Positions 9,217 to 19,096 of a stretch of DNA of 32,639 nucleotides are shown piece by piece. Every line of letters begins with the position of its first letter. Position 1 is the stretch's first letter. Made by a program: the position numbers and the translations under genes. Under the pieces are notes generated by a model. It did not search any database. It had not been told where the DNA came from and worked only from the letters and a program-made list of their open reading frames with translations. Source of the stretch: Deltaproteobacteria bacterium (lineage in GTDB: Bacteria; Myxococcota; JACRCW01; JAFGSX01); assembly GCA_016934455.1 (NCBI GenBank), contig JAFGSX010000011.1, forward strand, positions 1 through 32,639, given 5' to 3'.

Positions 9217-9539
9217 GGGGTGGCTCCGGTCGCGGCGAACCCGACAAAGCCGCCGGCGGCCAGGCGCTCGACAAAGGCCCGCACCTCCTCCGGCGCCGAT
9301 CCCGGCACTTCGTCGAAGCCGTCGGCGACCCGGGCGGCGATCTGTTCGACGCTGTTGCGACCGTCGAGCAGCCGCCAGATGAACACGCCGACCGGGTTGA
9401 TGCCGACGGCGTTGGCGGTCTCGGGATCGAACAGCACCGCCCAGTCGTCGTACTCCTCGCGCAGCACGACGTCTGGATTCGCGAGCGGGCGGTCGCCGAG
9501 TTTCACGATGGATCGCTCCGGTGCTGACCTCTTGCTCAT
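9213..9539 (-). CDS. scmD: PqqD-like RiPP recognition protein, probable ScmD
   Basis: 108 aa starting at ATG 9539. The sequence has the PqqD layout: a beta-hairpin region with the acidic/aromatic stretch EEYDDWAVLFDPET (28-41), then NPVGVFIWRLLDG (48-60) and VEQIAARVADGF (64-75) of the winged helix, and a final helix EEVRAFVERLAAGGFV (84-99). PqqD-type proteins bind the leader of a precursor peptide and deliver it to the radical SAM partner. It is the first gene of the seven-gene operon. The 44 bp upstream separate it from the NRDE gene on the same strand. They contain a TATAGG (9555-9560, minus strand) that could be a -10 element, but no convincing -35, so a promoter of its own is only possible; read-through from the NRDE gene is the alternative. 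Confidence 0.88.
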   Translation of the reverse strand: MSKRSAPERSIVKLGDRPLANPDVVLREEYDDWAVLFDPETANAVGINPVGVFIWRLLDGRNSVEQIAARVADGFDEVPGSAPEEVRAFVERLAAGGFVGFAATGATP

Positions 9540-9583
9540 TGATTATCACCCGAACCTATAGTGCATACCCGCGAGCCGATCGT

Positions 9584-10339
9584 TCACGGCCCGGATTTCG
9601 CGCCGTGCTCATCTTCTGCAAGCAGTGCGCCAGCGTGTTCGACGAAACCGGCGGCGCAGGGCGGCCCGTCGGCAAACAGAAAGGACCGCAGACCGGACTC
9701 GTCGACCCGGATGACGGTCGACGACCGGGTGCCGTAAGAAGGCGAGTCGAGGTGGACGCAGACGCTCTCGAACGGCGGCTCGGTATGGTGAGCCAGCAGC
9801 TCGTGCCAGGCCTCCAGCTCGAACGGCCGGCGCGCCAGCGCGGTCGCCCGCTCCCGCACGTACCCCTCGCGCTGGCTCGGCGCCGCGCCCAGGCTGCGCT
9901 CGATGACGACGTGAACCCCGGCCGTCAGCGTTTCGCGGACCAGCTCTTGACCGTCGTGCCAGACCAAAAAAGCCGTCTCGGCGTCCGCCACCACCAGGTG
10001 AAACGGGTTGTAGCGCGCGGGATCCTCCGCCGCGGCGCGGCCGGCCGCGGTCTCGGCGTCCGGTGCCGCCAGCAGGTCTCGCACCAGCAGCCCGCGCGAG
10101 CGCCGCGCCGGATCGCGCGCCTGGCCGAAGCGATTGGTCACGCCGACCACCAGGCCGCGGCCGGTGGCTCCGAGCCAGGTGCCGCCGCCCTCGAGGTCGA
10201 CCGGCGCCAGCACCCCGGCGACGCCGCTGCCGCTGATGCGCGGCGGCAGCGCCGGGCGGTCGAGGCGCTCGTCGCGATTGGCCGCGACCAGCAGCGGCGC
10301 GTCGGGTGTGGTCTGCAGGGAGAGGATCAGGGTGCACAC
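9584..10339 (-). CDS. TANGO2/NRDE (DUF833) family protein
   Basis: The GTG at 10339 is followed at once by Cys2-Thr-Leu, matching the conserved start of this family (MCTL...LLVAANRDE); here NRDE sits at residues 21-24. About 251 aa, the usual length. The conserved Cys2 after the initiator suggests an Ntn-hydrolase-like fold, but no reaction is established for bacterial members; the human homologue TANGO2 has been linked to Golgi organisation and haem handling. Other visible family blocks are GGTWLG (near residue 53) and NPFHLVVAD (near 107). It is divergent from the cyclase gene at 10449 and lies 44 bp upstream of scmD in the same direction. Whether it belongs to the peptide operon is uncertain; its family is widespread and usually unlinked. 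Confidence 0.85.
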   Translation of the reverse strand: MCTLILSLQTTPDAPLLVAANRDERLDRPALPPRISGSGVAGVLAPVDLEGGGTWLGATGRGLVVGVTNRFGQARDPARRSRGLLVRDLLAAPDAETAAGRAAAEDPARYNPFHLVVADAETAFLVWHDGQELVRETLTAGVHVVIERSLGAAPSQREGYVRERATALARRPFELEAWHELLAHHTEPPFESVCVHLDSPSYGTRSSTVIRVDESGLRSFLFADGPPCAAGFVEHAGALLAEDEHGAKSGP

Positions 10340-10389
10340 GGCCCTCTGATCTACCCGAGAATCCAGCCGACGCAAGCGGCGCGCGGCCG

Positions 10390-10418
10390 GTGATCGCGAG
10401 CGCCGGCTCTGCTACAGT
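10390..10418 (+). promoter_or_regulatory. Possible sigma-70-type promoter of the cyclase operon
   Basis: GTGATC (10390-10395), a 17-bp spacer and TACAGT (10413-10418) lie 30 bp before the ATG of the diguanylate cyclase gene in the 109-bp divergent intergenic region. The -10 fits moderately; the -35 matches only partly. It is a visual match only. Confidence 0.3.
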
Positions 10419-10448
10419 CGGCGGCGATTTCACGGACGACGGGACGGC

Positions 10449-11783
10449 ATGCTCAACGGCCTGCGCATTCGCACCACGCTGCTGGTCACGTTGCTGGTGG
10501 CCGCGGTCGGTTTTGGCTACGGCGCCCTGGCCCTGACGCGCGAGCGGGCCACGCTGCACGAGCGGCTGCGCGCCGAGATCGAGGCCACGCTCGACGCGCT
10601 GGCCATCCCGTGCGCGGCCGCCATCGCCAACGACCGCGTGGACACGCTCGACTCGCTGGTCGCCAACCTGGCCGGCCGCGGCCAGGGGCTGGGGTTGCTC
10701 GAGGTGACGGTGGTCGACCACACCGGACGGGTGCTGGCCGACAGCCGGATCGAGCGCTTCGGCGAGCTGCTGACCGACGGCTTCACCCGGCAGGCGCTGC
10801 AGTCGCCGCGGCCGCTGTGGCGGCTCGACGGCGGCCGCGCGCTGGCCGCCTATCCCGTGATCAGCGGTCTGCGCTGGGGCACGCTGCGGGCGGCGGTGAC
10901 CCTCGAGCCGCTGGAGCGGGCGCTGGCGGTCCGCCGGCTCGAGCTGATCGGCTTCTTCGCGCTGGCGACCGTGAGCGTCGCCGCGCTGCTGATGGTGTTG
11001 CTGGGGCTGCTGGTGGTGGGGCCGATCCAGCGGCTGGCGGGCGTGGTGCGGCGGATCGCGGGCGGCGATCGCAGCGCGCGCGTGTCGCGCTACCGCGGCG
11101 ACGAGATCGGCGAGCTCGGCCGAGTTTTCGACGAGATGGCCGCGACCATCGATCGCCACACGGACGAGCTCGAGCGCACCGTGGCCGAGCGCACGTCGCA
11201 GCTCGCCGACGCCAACCTCAAGCTCAGTCAGACCAATCGCCGGTTGACCGCGGCCAACGTCCAGCTCGAGCAACTGGCCGTCACCGACGGCCTGACCGGG
11301 ATGTTCAACCACCGCTACTTCCAGGAGATGCTGTCGCGCGAGGTCAAGCGCGCCGAGCGCGCGGACCACCAGTTCGCGCTGCTGATGATCGACGTCGATC
11401 ACTTCAAGCACTACAACGACAGCTTCGGCCACCCGGCGGGCGACATCCTGCTGCGCGAGCTGGGCCGGCTGTTCGGGGAGAACCTGCGCCAGAACGACGT
11501 CGTCGCGCGCTACGGCGGCGAGGAGTTCATCGCGCTGCTGGTCGACTCCGACCGCCGCGCCGGCACCGCCACGGCCGAGAAGCTGCGCGGCCTGATCGCG
11601 GCGCATCCGTTTGCCAATCGCGAGCAGCAGCCGCTGGGCGCCGTCACCATCAGCGTCGGAATCGCCTTTTATCCGGCCGACGGCCGCACGCCCGGCGATC
11701 TGATCTACGCCGCCGACCAGGCGCTGTACCGATCCAAGCACGCGGGTCGCAACTGCGTCACCGCCACCGAGGTGCCGGCGTGA
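10449..11783 (+). CDS. Membrane diguanylate cyclase with HAMP and GGDEF domains
   Basis: 444 aa. Membrane helix 1 (about 9-29), a periplasmic sensor region (30-163), helix 2 (165-190), a HAMP linker (about 190-243), a short coiled coil (236-275), and a GGDEF domain (about 276-440). The active-site signature is GGEEF at 356-360, an active variant. RxxD (Arg347, Asp350) sits exactly five residues ahead of it, which is the product-inhibition I-site. The metal-binding IDVDHFKHYND block is intact at 314-324. It should make cyclic di-GMP from two GTP and be feedback-inhibited. The stop overlaps the start of the PhnD-like gene as GTGA, which suggests the periplasmic protein and the sensor are co-translated partners. 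The ligand sensed is unknown. Confidence 0.93.
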   Translation: MLNGLRIRTTLLVTLLVAAVGFGYGALALTRERATLHERLRAEIEATLDALAIPCAAAIANDRVDTLDSLVANLAGRGQGLGLLEVTVVDHTGRVLADSRIERFGELLTDGFTRQALQSPRPLWRLDGGRALAAYPVISGLRWGTLRAAVTLEPLERALAVRRLELIGFFALATVSVAALLMVLLGLLVVGPIQRLAGVVRRIAGGDRSARVSRYRGDEIGELGRVFDEMAATIDRHTDELERTVAERTSQLADANLKLSQTNRRLTAANVQLEQLAVTDGLTGMFNHRYFQEMLSREVKRAERADHQFALLMIDVDHFKHYNDSFGHPAGDILLRELGRLFGENLRQNDVVARYGGEEFIALLVDSDRRAGTATAEKLRGLIAAHPFANREQQPLGAVTISVGIAFYPADGRTPGDLIYAADQALYRSKHAGRNCVTATEVPA

Positions 11784-12778
11784 ACGCGCGGCTGGCGAGG
11801 CGAGCGTCCGGCCCGGCGACTGCCCTCTGGCTGGCGCTGGTCGGGGCCTGTCCCGCATTCTGTCCCGCATCGCCGCCCGGCGCTGCCGGTTCCGATCGGG
11901 GTGTCGACGCGGCGGTCTGGTCATCGTCGTGGCTCGACGTGCGCTGGCCCGAGCGGGTGAAGTACGGCATCACGCCGGTGCTCGATCGCGAACGCCTCGA
12001 GCGCGGTCACCAGCCGCTGTGCGACGAGCTGGGGCGGATTCTCGGCACCCGGGTCGAGCTGGTGGTGGCCGACAGCTACGCGAATCTGGGCGAACGGGTC
12101 GCCCGCCGCGAGATCGCGGTTGGCCAGTTCTCGCCGCTGGCCTGGGTCGAGGCCAAGGCGGCATTCCCCGAGCTGCGCCTGGTGGCATCGATGATCGCCG
12201 AGGGCGGCGCCGACTACGCCGGCTACATAGTGGCGCGCGCCGAGAGCGACATCATGCGCGCCGACGATCTGCGCGGCCACAGCTTCGGCTTTGTCGATCG
12301 ATCGTCAGCCTCCGGCTATTTGTTCCCGCTGGTCTACCTCTGGGACCGCTACGGCGATCCGCAGAGCTTCTTTTCGAGCATCCACTTCCTGGGCAACCAC
12401 GACGAGCTGCTGCGCGCGGTCGCCAGCGGCGAGGTCGATGCCGGCGCCACTTTTTCGGCGGCGCTGGTCAACTCGGGCCGCGCCGGGCTCGGATCGCCCT
12501 TCAGGATCGTGGCCAAGACCGGCCGCGTGCCCTACGACGCCATGGCGGCCGGCCCGGCGCTCAACGACAGTCAGGCGCGGGCCCTGCAGGCGGCGCTGCT
12601 CTCGATCGATACCCGCTCGCCGCGCGGACGGCGCGTGCTGGGGCCGTTGCGCCTCGCCAACGGCTTCGTTCCGGGCGACGATCGACGCTACCAGCCGGTG
12701 CGCGAGCGGCTGGCCCGGGCTGCCCTGTTCGGCGCGTCGATAGTCGGCGCGGAGGCGGAACCCGATGCTGGTCGATGA
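11780..12778 (+). CDS. PhnD-type periplasmic substrate-binding protein (phosphonate/phosphite family)
   Basis: The GTG start at 11780 overlaps the cyclase stop (GTGA), giving 332 aa. The basic N-terminus and hydrophobic run end in LVGAC (21-25), a plausible lipobox with Cys25, so it may be a lipoprotein of the inner or outer membrane. The mature part has the pattern of PhnD-like binding proteins: KYGITPVLDRERL near the front, then GQFSPLAWVEAK, then GADYAGYIVARAESDI, then LRGHSFGFVDRSSASGYLFP, where the SSASGYL loop contacts the anion in this family. No transporter permease or ATPase is next to it; its only coupled partner is the diguanylate cyclase upstream. It may therefore sense a ligand for the cyclase rather than feed a transporter (inference). 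Confidence 0.88.
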   Translation: MNARLARRASGPATALWLALVGACPAFCPASPPGAAGSDRGVDAAVWSSSWLDVRWPERVKYGITPVLDRERLERGHQPLCDELGRILGTRVELVVADSYANLGERVARREIAVGQFSPLAWVEAKAAFPELRLVASMIAEGGADYAGYIVARAESDIMRADDLRGHSFGFVDRSSASGYLFPLVYLWDRYGDPQSFFSSIHFLGNHDELLRAVASGEVDAGATFSAALVNSGRAGLGSPFRIVAKTGRVPYDAMAAGPALNDSQARALQAALLSIDTRSPRGRRVLGPLRLANGFVPGDDRRYQPVRERLARAALFGASIVGAEAEPDAGR

Positions 12779-14504
12779 TGCCGGGACGCTGGCGACGGTT
12801 GCGGCGCAGATGTCGCGCGCGCCGGTGCTGGCGGTCGATCTCGAGACCAGCGGGCTCGATCCGCTGACCGACGTCACCCTGATCATCGGCGTCACCGATG
12901 GCCACCGCACCTGGCTGGTCGACGCGCGGCGGCTGCCGGTTGCGGCGCTGCAGCAGCATCTCGGCCCGGTGCTCGCCGCGGTGCCGGTCGTGGTCATGCA
13001 CCACGCCCGTTTCGATCTGCGGTTTCTGCTCGGCCTCGGCCTGACGGTGCGGAGCCCGGTCGATACCATGATCAACCAGCAGTTGCTCGACAACGGCCGC
13101 GAGCGCGGCGGGCTGTCGCTGGCCGATTTGACCCGGCGCGAGCTCGGTGTCGCGCTCGACAAGTCCGAGCGCAGCTCGTTCATCGGCCAGCGCGAGGGCG
13201 CCTTCAGCGGGGCGCAGCTCGAGTACTGCCGCCGCGATCTGCTGGCCACCTACCAGATCTTCATGCGCCAGGTGCAGCACCTGACGCGCGAGCGTTTGAG
13301 CGAGGTGGCGGCGATCGAGGCCACCGCGCTCAACGCCTTCGCCGCGATGGAGCAGGCCGGGTTGCCGGTCGACGTCGTCGCCTGGCGCGATCTGACCGAC
13401 CAGGCCGAGCGCGAGCGGCAGCGGGCGCGGGCCTCGCTGGACGAGATCTTCAGGCCGGTGGCCGATCTCGATCTGTTTCGCGGCGTCAGCATCAACTACG
13501 AGTCGGACGCCGAGCTGCGCGACCACCTGGCGCGGCTCGGCATCCAGGTCGAGAGCACCGCGCGCCACGTGCTGCTCGGGATCGAGCACCGCGTCGGGCC
13601 TGCGATCGTGGCCTACCGCGAGGCGGCCAAGGTGGTCAGCACTTACGGCGCGGGATTTCTCTCGTTCGTGCATCCGCGCGACGGCCGCATCCACGCCCAC
13701 TTCAGGCAGATCGGGGCCTCCACCGGCCGCGTCTCGTGCTCCGACCCCAACCTGCAGAACATCCCCAAGGACTCGGCGTTTCGCGCCTGCATCCGCGCCG
13801 GCGCCGGCCGCCAGCTCGTGACCGCCGACTACGGCGCCTGCGAGCTGCGCATCCTGGCGCAGGCCTCGGGTGACCGCACCTTTCTCGAGGCGCTTCGGCG
13901 CGGCGAGGATCTGCACGCGATCGTTGCCAGCGACATGTTCGGGGCGCCGGTGAGCAAGACCGAGAACGCCGAGCTGCGCGGCCGCGCCAAGGCGATCAAC
14001 TTCGGCCTGGTCTACGGCATGGGCGCGGCGGGGCTGGCGGCCCAGGTCGGCTGCCCCCAGGACGAGGCCGAGCGGTTGCTCGACCGGTACTTCCAGCGCT
14101 ATCCGGGCGTCAAGCGCCACCTCGACGAAAGCGTGCGGCGCGCGCTGGCCGAGGGCTGCAGCCGCACGCTCACCGGCCGCCGGCTCTGGTTCCCGCGCGA
14201 GGACCTGGCCGCGCCCGACGCGCAGGGCCGCATCGGACGGGTCGCCAAGAACATGCCGATCCAGGGCACCAGCGCCGACATCACCAAGCTCGCCATGGCG
14301 CGCCTGCACCAGCGGCTCCGGCAGTGCGCGCCCGACGCGGCCATCGTCAACTGCGTGCACGACGAGATCGTGGTCGAGTGCGGAGACGGCCAGGCGGTGG
14401 CGCCGCTGGTGCGCCAGGCGATGGAGGAGGCCGAGGCCGAGATTCTGCCGGACGTGCCGCCGGCGGTCGATGTCGTCGTTGACTCGTGCTGGGCGAAGGG
14501 TTAG
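12765..14504 (+). CDS. Klenow-like DNA polymerase (3'-5' exonuclease + family A polymerase, no 5' nuclease)
   Basis: 579 aa starting at ATG 12765, with GGAGG 9 bp upstream; it overlaps the PhnD-like gene by 14 bp. The proofreading domain keeps its acidic residues: Asp25 and Glu27 (VDLETSG), Asp84 (ARFDLRF), Tyr154 and Asp158 (EYCRRD). The polymerase domain has TGRVSCSDPNLQNIP (320-334), motif A DYGACELR (355-362; catalytic Asp355, sugar-gate Glu360), motif B around RGRAKAINFGLVYG (405-418, Lys409) and motif C VHDE (531-534, Asp533). All catalytic residues are present. Motif A differs from the common DYSQIELR. The 5' flap nuclease domain of full PolI (about 300 residues) is absent, so it is not the Okazaki-processing enzyme. 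It sits among signalling genes; a role in repair or in a mobile element's replication is possible but unshown. Confidence 0.92.
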   Translation: MLVDDAGTLATVAAQMSRAPVLAVDLETSGLDPLTDVTLIIGVTDGHRTWLVDARRLPVAALQQHLGPVLAAVPVVVMHHARFDLRFLLGLGLTVRSPVDTMINQQLLDNGRERGGLSLADLTRRELGVALDKSERSSFIGQREGAFSGAQLEYCRRDLLATYQIFMRQVQHLTRERLSEVAAIEATALNAFAAMEQAGLPVDVVAWRDLTDQAERERQRARASLDEIFRPVADLDLFRGVSINYESDAELRDHLARLGIQVESTARHVLLGIEHRVGPAIVAYREAAKVVSTYGAGFLSFVHPRDGRIHAHFRQIGASTGRVSCSDPNLQNIPKDSAFRACIRAGAGRQLVTADYGACELRILAQASGDRTFLEALRRGEDLHAIVASDMFGAPVSKTENAELRGRAKAINFGLVYGMGAAGLAAQVGCPQDEAERLLDRYFQRYPGVKRHLDESVRRALAEGCSRTLTGRRLWFPREDLAAPDAQGRIGRVAKNMPIQGTSADITKLAMARLHQRLRQCAPDAAIVNCVHDEIVVECGDGQAVAPLVRQAMEEAEAEILPDVPPAVDVVVDSCWAKG

Positions 14505-14514
14505 GAGACGCCAC

Positions 14515-15846
<1,332 letters not shown>

Positions 15847-15965
15847 CCACCCGCCGATGAGAGAAGGGGAGAGAGGTCGCTGCTTGGGTGAATGCCGGCG
15901 AGGTTTTCTCGACGGCAGAGGGTCTGGCCGACAGACCATTGACAGAGCCGGGGCGCGGGAAGCTC

Positions 15966-18200
15966 ATGATTCGTCGCTGGGCTGAGATCTGTGCGCACAG
16001 GCCGCGGACGATCCTGGCGCTCTGCCTGACGCTGTTCGCGCTGATGGTGGCGGTGCTGCTGTTCGTGCCGCAGCGCTTTCGCACCGGCGGCTTCGAGGAC
16101 CCGGGCCGCGAGAGCTGGCACGTCAACGACCACCTGGTCGCCAACCTGGACGCCGGGCCGACCGACATCGCGGTGGTCTACACGGCACCCGAGGGCGGCA
16201 CGGTCGACGATCCAGAGATGATGGTCGCCGTCGAGAGCGCGGTCGCGCGCGCCACCGCCAATCCGAGCGTGATCGGCGTGACGTCGTTCTACGAGACCGC
16301 GGCCTCGGAGCTGGTGTCCAAGGATCGCACGCGCACCCTGGTGCTGGCCCGGCTCAAGGGCGACGACCACGAGAAGATCGCGGCGCTGGCGCAGTTGCGG
16401 CAAGACCTGTTGGCGCCGCCGCTGAAGATGGATTTTGGCGGCTACGTGCCGCTCAACCAGGCGGTGCTCTCGACGGTCAAGCGCGACCTGATCCGCGGCG
16501 AGGCGATCGCGCTTCCGCTCACCCTGGTGGCGCTGGTGACCGTCTTCGGCAGCGTTGCCGCCGCGGCGCTGCCGGTGCTGATCGGCGGCATCGCCTGCCT
16601 GTTCTCGATGGCGGTGCTGGTCCTGCTGGCGCTGTTCACCTCGGTCAACGCCATTTCGATCAACGTCGTCACCATCATGGGCCTCGGGTTGTCGATCGAC
16701 TACTCGCTGCTGCTGGTGACTCGCATGCGCGAGGAGCTGCGCGACCACAGCCCGGTCGAGGCGGCGATAACGACCGTGACCACCGCCGGTCGGGCGGTGG
16801 CCTTCTCGGCGGTCGTCGTGATGTGCAGCCTGGGCGGCCTGCTGGTCTTCCCGCAGGCGATCGTCCGCACCAGCGGCATCGGCGCCATCGTCGTGCTGTT
16901 AGGCACGCTCGCCATCGCGCTCACCTTCCTGCCGGCGCTGCTGGTGCTGCTCGGCCCGCGCATCGACGCGCTGCGCATCCCGTTCGGCTTTCGCGCCGCG
17001 TCGAGCGCCAACGTCGAGCGGACCGGCTGGTACCGTTTTGCCAAGGGCGTGATGCGGCGCCCGATCGCGGTGATCGTCGTCATCACGCTGGGCCTGCTGA
17101 CGCTGGCGATCCCGTTCTTGCGCTTTGCCGGCTCGGTGCCCGACCACCGCGTGTTGCCGCCCGGCTCCGAGGTGCGCACCACCATCGAGCTGATCAACCG
17201 CGAGTTCATCCCCAACATCATTTCTCCGCACGAGATCCTGGTCTACACCGAGGGCGAGGCTCTCGGCGCCGAGAACCTGGACAAGCTGGGAGCCTTTTCG
17301 GACGCGATCGCCGGGACCGAGGGCGTGGCGCGCGTGATCGACATCTTCTCGCGCACGCCGGCCGGCATGTCGCGGGCCGACTTCATCGTCGCCATCCAGA
17401 AGCTGCGCAGCGACCCGTCGTTCGCGCAGAGCGCGGGCATCTTCGTGCGCGGCAACGTGATGCGCTTTATGACCATCTCGGCCTACGACTCGCCCGATCC
17501 GCGCGGCATGGACACGGTGCGCCGTCTGCGCAAGCTGCCGCTGCCCGTTGGCATGCGCATGGAGGTCGGCGGCGTCTCCGCCAACCTGCTCGACCTGCAG
17601 CTATGCGTGGCTGACCGCACGCCCTGGATGCTGCTGTTCATCAGCGTCGCCATGATCGTCGTGCTGTTTCTCGCCTTCGGCTCGCTCGTGCTGCCGCTGA
17701 AGGCGATCGTCATGAACGTCCTGTCGCTGTCGGCCTCGTTCGGCGCCATCGTCTGGATCTTCCAGGACGGCCGGTTGACCTGGTTGTTGCAATACGAGTC
17801 GCTCGGCGTCTCCGAGGCGCTGCAGCCGATCTTGATGTTCTGCACGGTGTTCGGGCTGTCGATGGACTACGAGGTGTTCCTGCTGGCGCGGGTGGCCGAG
17901 GAGCGCGACAAGGGCGCCAGCAACGACGAGGCGATCGCGCTCGGCCTGGCGCGCACCGGCCAGCCGATCACGACCGCGGCGCTGCTGTTCGTGCTGGTGG
18001 TGGCGGCCTTTGCCACCAGCGTCATCATCACGGTCAAGAGCCTGGGCGTCGGCATGGCGCTGGCCGTCTTCATCGACGCCACCATCGTGCGCGCGGTGCT
18101 GGTGCCGAGCACGATGAAGCTGCTGGGGCGCTGGTGCTGGTGGGCGCCCGCTTCGCTCGGCGGCGGCAGGACCGGCCGGTGGTTTTCGGCGAGTCACTGA
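15966..18200 (+). CDS. MMPL-family RND transporter
   Basis: I chose ATG 15966 (GGGAAG just upstream), giving 744 aa starting MIRRWAEICAHRP; an upstream in-frame GTG at 15888 would add 26 unremarkable residues. There are two internally similar halves, each with one helix, a large extracytoplasmic loop and five further helices, the 12-helix layout of MMPL/RND proteins. The proton-relay Asp-Tyr pair is present in both halves: Asp245-Tyr246 in LSIDYSLLL and Asp634-Tyr635 in LSMDYEVFL. Proteins of this family export lipids, hopanoids or hydrophobic molecules using the proton gradient. It follows the FHA activator by 119 bp in the same direction and may be its target or a member of the same transcript. 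Its cargo cannot be deduced. Confidence 0.9.
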   Translation: MIRRWAEICAHRPRTILALCLTLFALMVAVLLFVPQRFRTGGFEDPGRESWHVNDHLVANLDAGPTDIAVVYTAPEGGTVDDPEMMVAVESAVARATANPSVIGVTSFYETAASELVSKDRTRTLVLARLKGDDHEKIAALAQLRQDLLAPPLKMDFGGYVPLNQAVLSTVKRDLIRGEAIALPLTLVALVTVFGSVAAAALPVLIGGIACLFSMAVLVLLALFTSVNAISINVVTIMGLGLSIDYSLLLVTRMREELRDHSPVEAAITTVTTAGRAVAFSAVVVMCSLGGLLVFPQAIVRTSGIGAIVVLLGTLAIALTFLPALLVLLGPRIDALRIPFGFRAASSANVERTGWYRFAKGVMRRPIAVIVVITLGLLTLAIPFLRFAGSVPDHRVLPPGSEVRTTIELINREFIPNIISPHEILVYTEGEALGAENLDKLGAFSDAIAGTEGVARVIDIFSRTPAGMSRADFIVAIQKLRSDPSFAQSAGIFVRGNVMRFMTISAYDSPDPRGMDTVRRLRKLPLPVGMRMEVGGVSANLLDLQLCVADRTPWMLLFISVAMIVVLFLAFGSLVLPLKAIVMNVLSLSASFGAIVWIFQDGRLTWLLQYESLGVSEALQPILMFCTVFGLSMDYEVFLLARVAEERDKGASNDEAIALGLARTGQPITTAALLFVLVVAAFATSVIITVKSLGVGMALAVFIDATIVRAVLVPSTMKLLGRWCWWAPASLGGGRTGRWFSASH

Positions 18201-18271
18201 GACGAATGCAGCTCATACGAGCAGCGAGCGGAAGCCCGAACTGACAAGGCGCGAGCGAGGAGCCAGCGCAG

Positions 18272-18287
18272 CAGACTTTCCAGTCTG
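18272..18287. repeat. Perfect inverted repeat, 6-bp arms with 4-base loop
   Basis: CAGACT and AGTCTG flank TTCC, 71 bp after the MMPL stop, in the 144-bp gap between convergent genes. It has no T-tract, so it is a weak terminator candidate. The gap around it also holds imperfect GCGAGCG-type repeats (18220-18270) that look like degenerate intergenic repeat DNA. Confidence 0.4.
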
Positions 18288-18344
18288 TGAGCAGGCACCG
18301 CAGTGAGCAACGCAGTCAGGCGGGCTGACCGCCGCTGCGGAGCA

Positions 18345-18941
18345 TCACGCTTTTTCTCGTTTTAGTCCCCACTCGCCCAGTTTTCTGCGAATGGTGTGCT
18401 CGCTCAGGCCGGTGCGGCGCGCCAGCTCGCGGTTGGAGTGGGCCTTGTAGTTGTCGCGGATGTAGCGGTTGATGTCGTCGATGTCGGCGCGCTTGGCGCT
18501 GGACCCGGTCTTGGCCTTGACGTTGCGCGACTTGCCGCCGCGCGCCCGGTCGCCGCCTTCGCCCCGGCGGCCACCCGCGGTCGCCGGCGACGGATCGTGA
18601 CCGTACTCGTGCTCGCCACCGCGCACGAACTCGACCACCAGGTAGCCAGCCACCGAGGTCTTGACGCGCGCGAACTGGCCGTGCTCGGCGTCGAACAGCA
18701 GCGTGCCCGCCTCGTACACCTTGGCCGGGTCGAGCGGTCTGGTCTTGGCCTGTTTGATGCGCGTCTGCGCCTCCTCGAGCAACTGGCGCCGCCACTCGAG
18801 GCTGGGCTCGCCGGTCATCTCGTCGTCGGCGTAGACCGGGGTCTCCTCGAAGCTCGAGGCGCCGCTCTGCAGTTCTTCCAACTCGTCGAGGTGGCGCGTG
18901 AAGAGGCTGGCGGCGACGCCATTGCCCGTGCTGTCGGTCAT
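18345..18941 (-). CDS. Unrecognised protein with C-terminal helix-turn-helix
   Basis: 198 aa starting at ATG 18941, with an AGGGAG ribosome site 8 bp upstream. I do not recognise the family. The first 125 residues are acidic and mixed, including a stretch DPAKVYEAGTLLFDAEHGQF (81-100) and a beta-like run VKTSVAGYLVVEFVRGGEHE. Residues 125-150 are a basic, Gly/Arg-rich linker. The end (about 153-195) reads as a helical region with a helix-turn-helix: NRELARRTGLSEHTIRRKLGEW. This suggests DNA binding by the C-terminus and an unknown sensing or partner function in front. It is divergent from the MshEN gene at 19097 and convergent with the MMPL gene. It is a real gene on length, ribosome site and coherent composition. 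Confidence 0.75.
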   Translation of the reverse strand: MTDSTGNGVAASLFTRHLDELEELQSGASSFEETPVYADDEMTGEPSLEWRRQLLEEAQTRIKQAKTRPLDPAKVYEAGTLLFDAEHGQFARVKTSVAGYLVVEFVRGGEHEYGHDPSPATAGGRRGEGGDRARGGKSRNVKAKTGSSAKRADIDDINRYIRDNYKAHSNRELARRTGLSEHTIRRKLGEWGLKREKA

Positions 18942-19096
18942 GCGCTGCTCCCTGCACCGCTGGCTGCACTGCCTGCCGCAGCAATGCTCGCCCGTTCCTA
19001 GTTTCTCGACAGCCGCCTGTCAAGTCCGAGAGGTCCTTCTTGACGGCCGGGCGCGGGCGGGTTGATCTATGCCCCAGCAACTGCCGTGGGACAGAC

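Noticed and set aside
19040-19071. TTGACG followed by GATCTA upstream of the MshEN gene as a promoter
   Set aside because: The -35 is good but the -10 matches consensus poorly at an 18-bp spacer; not enough to list as a feature.
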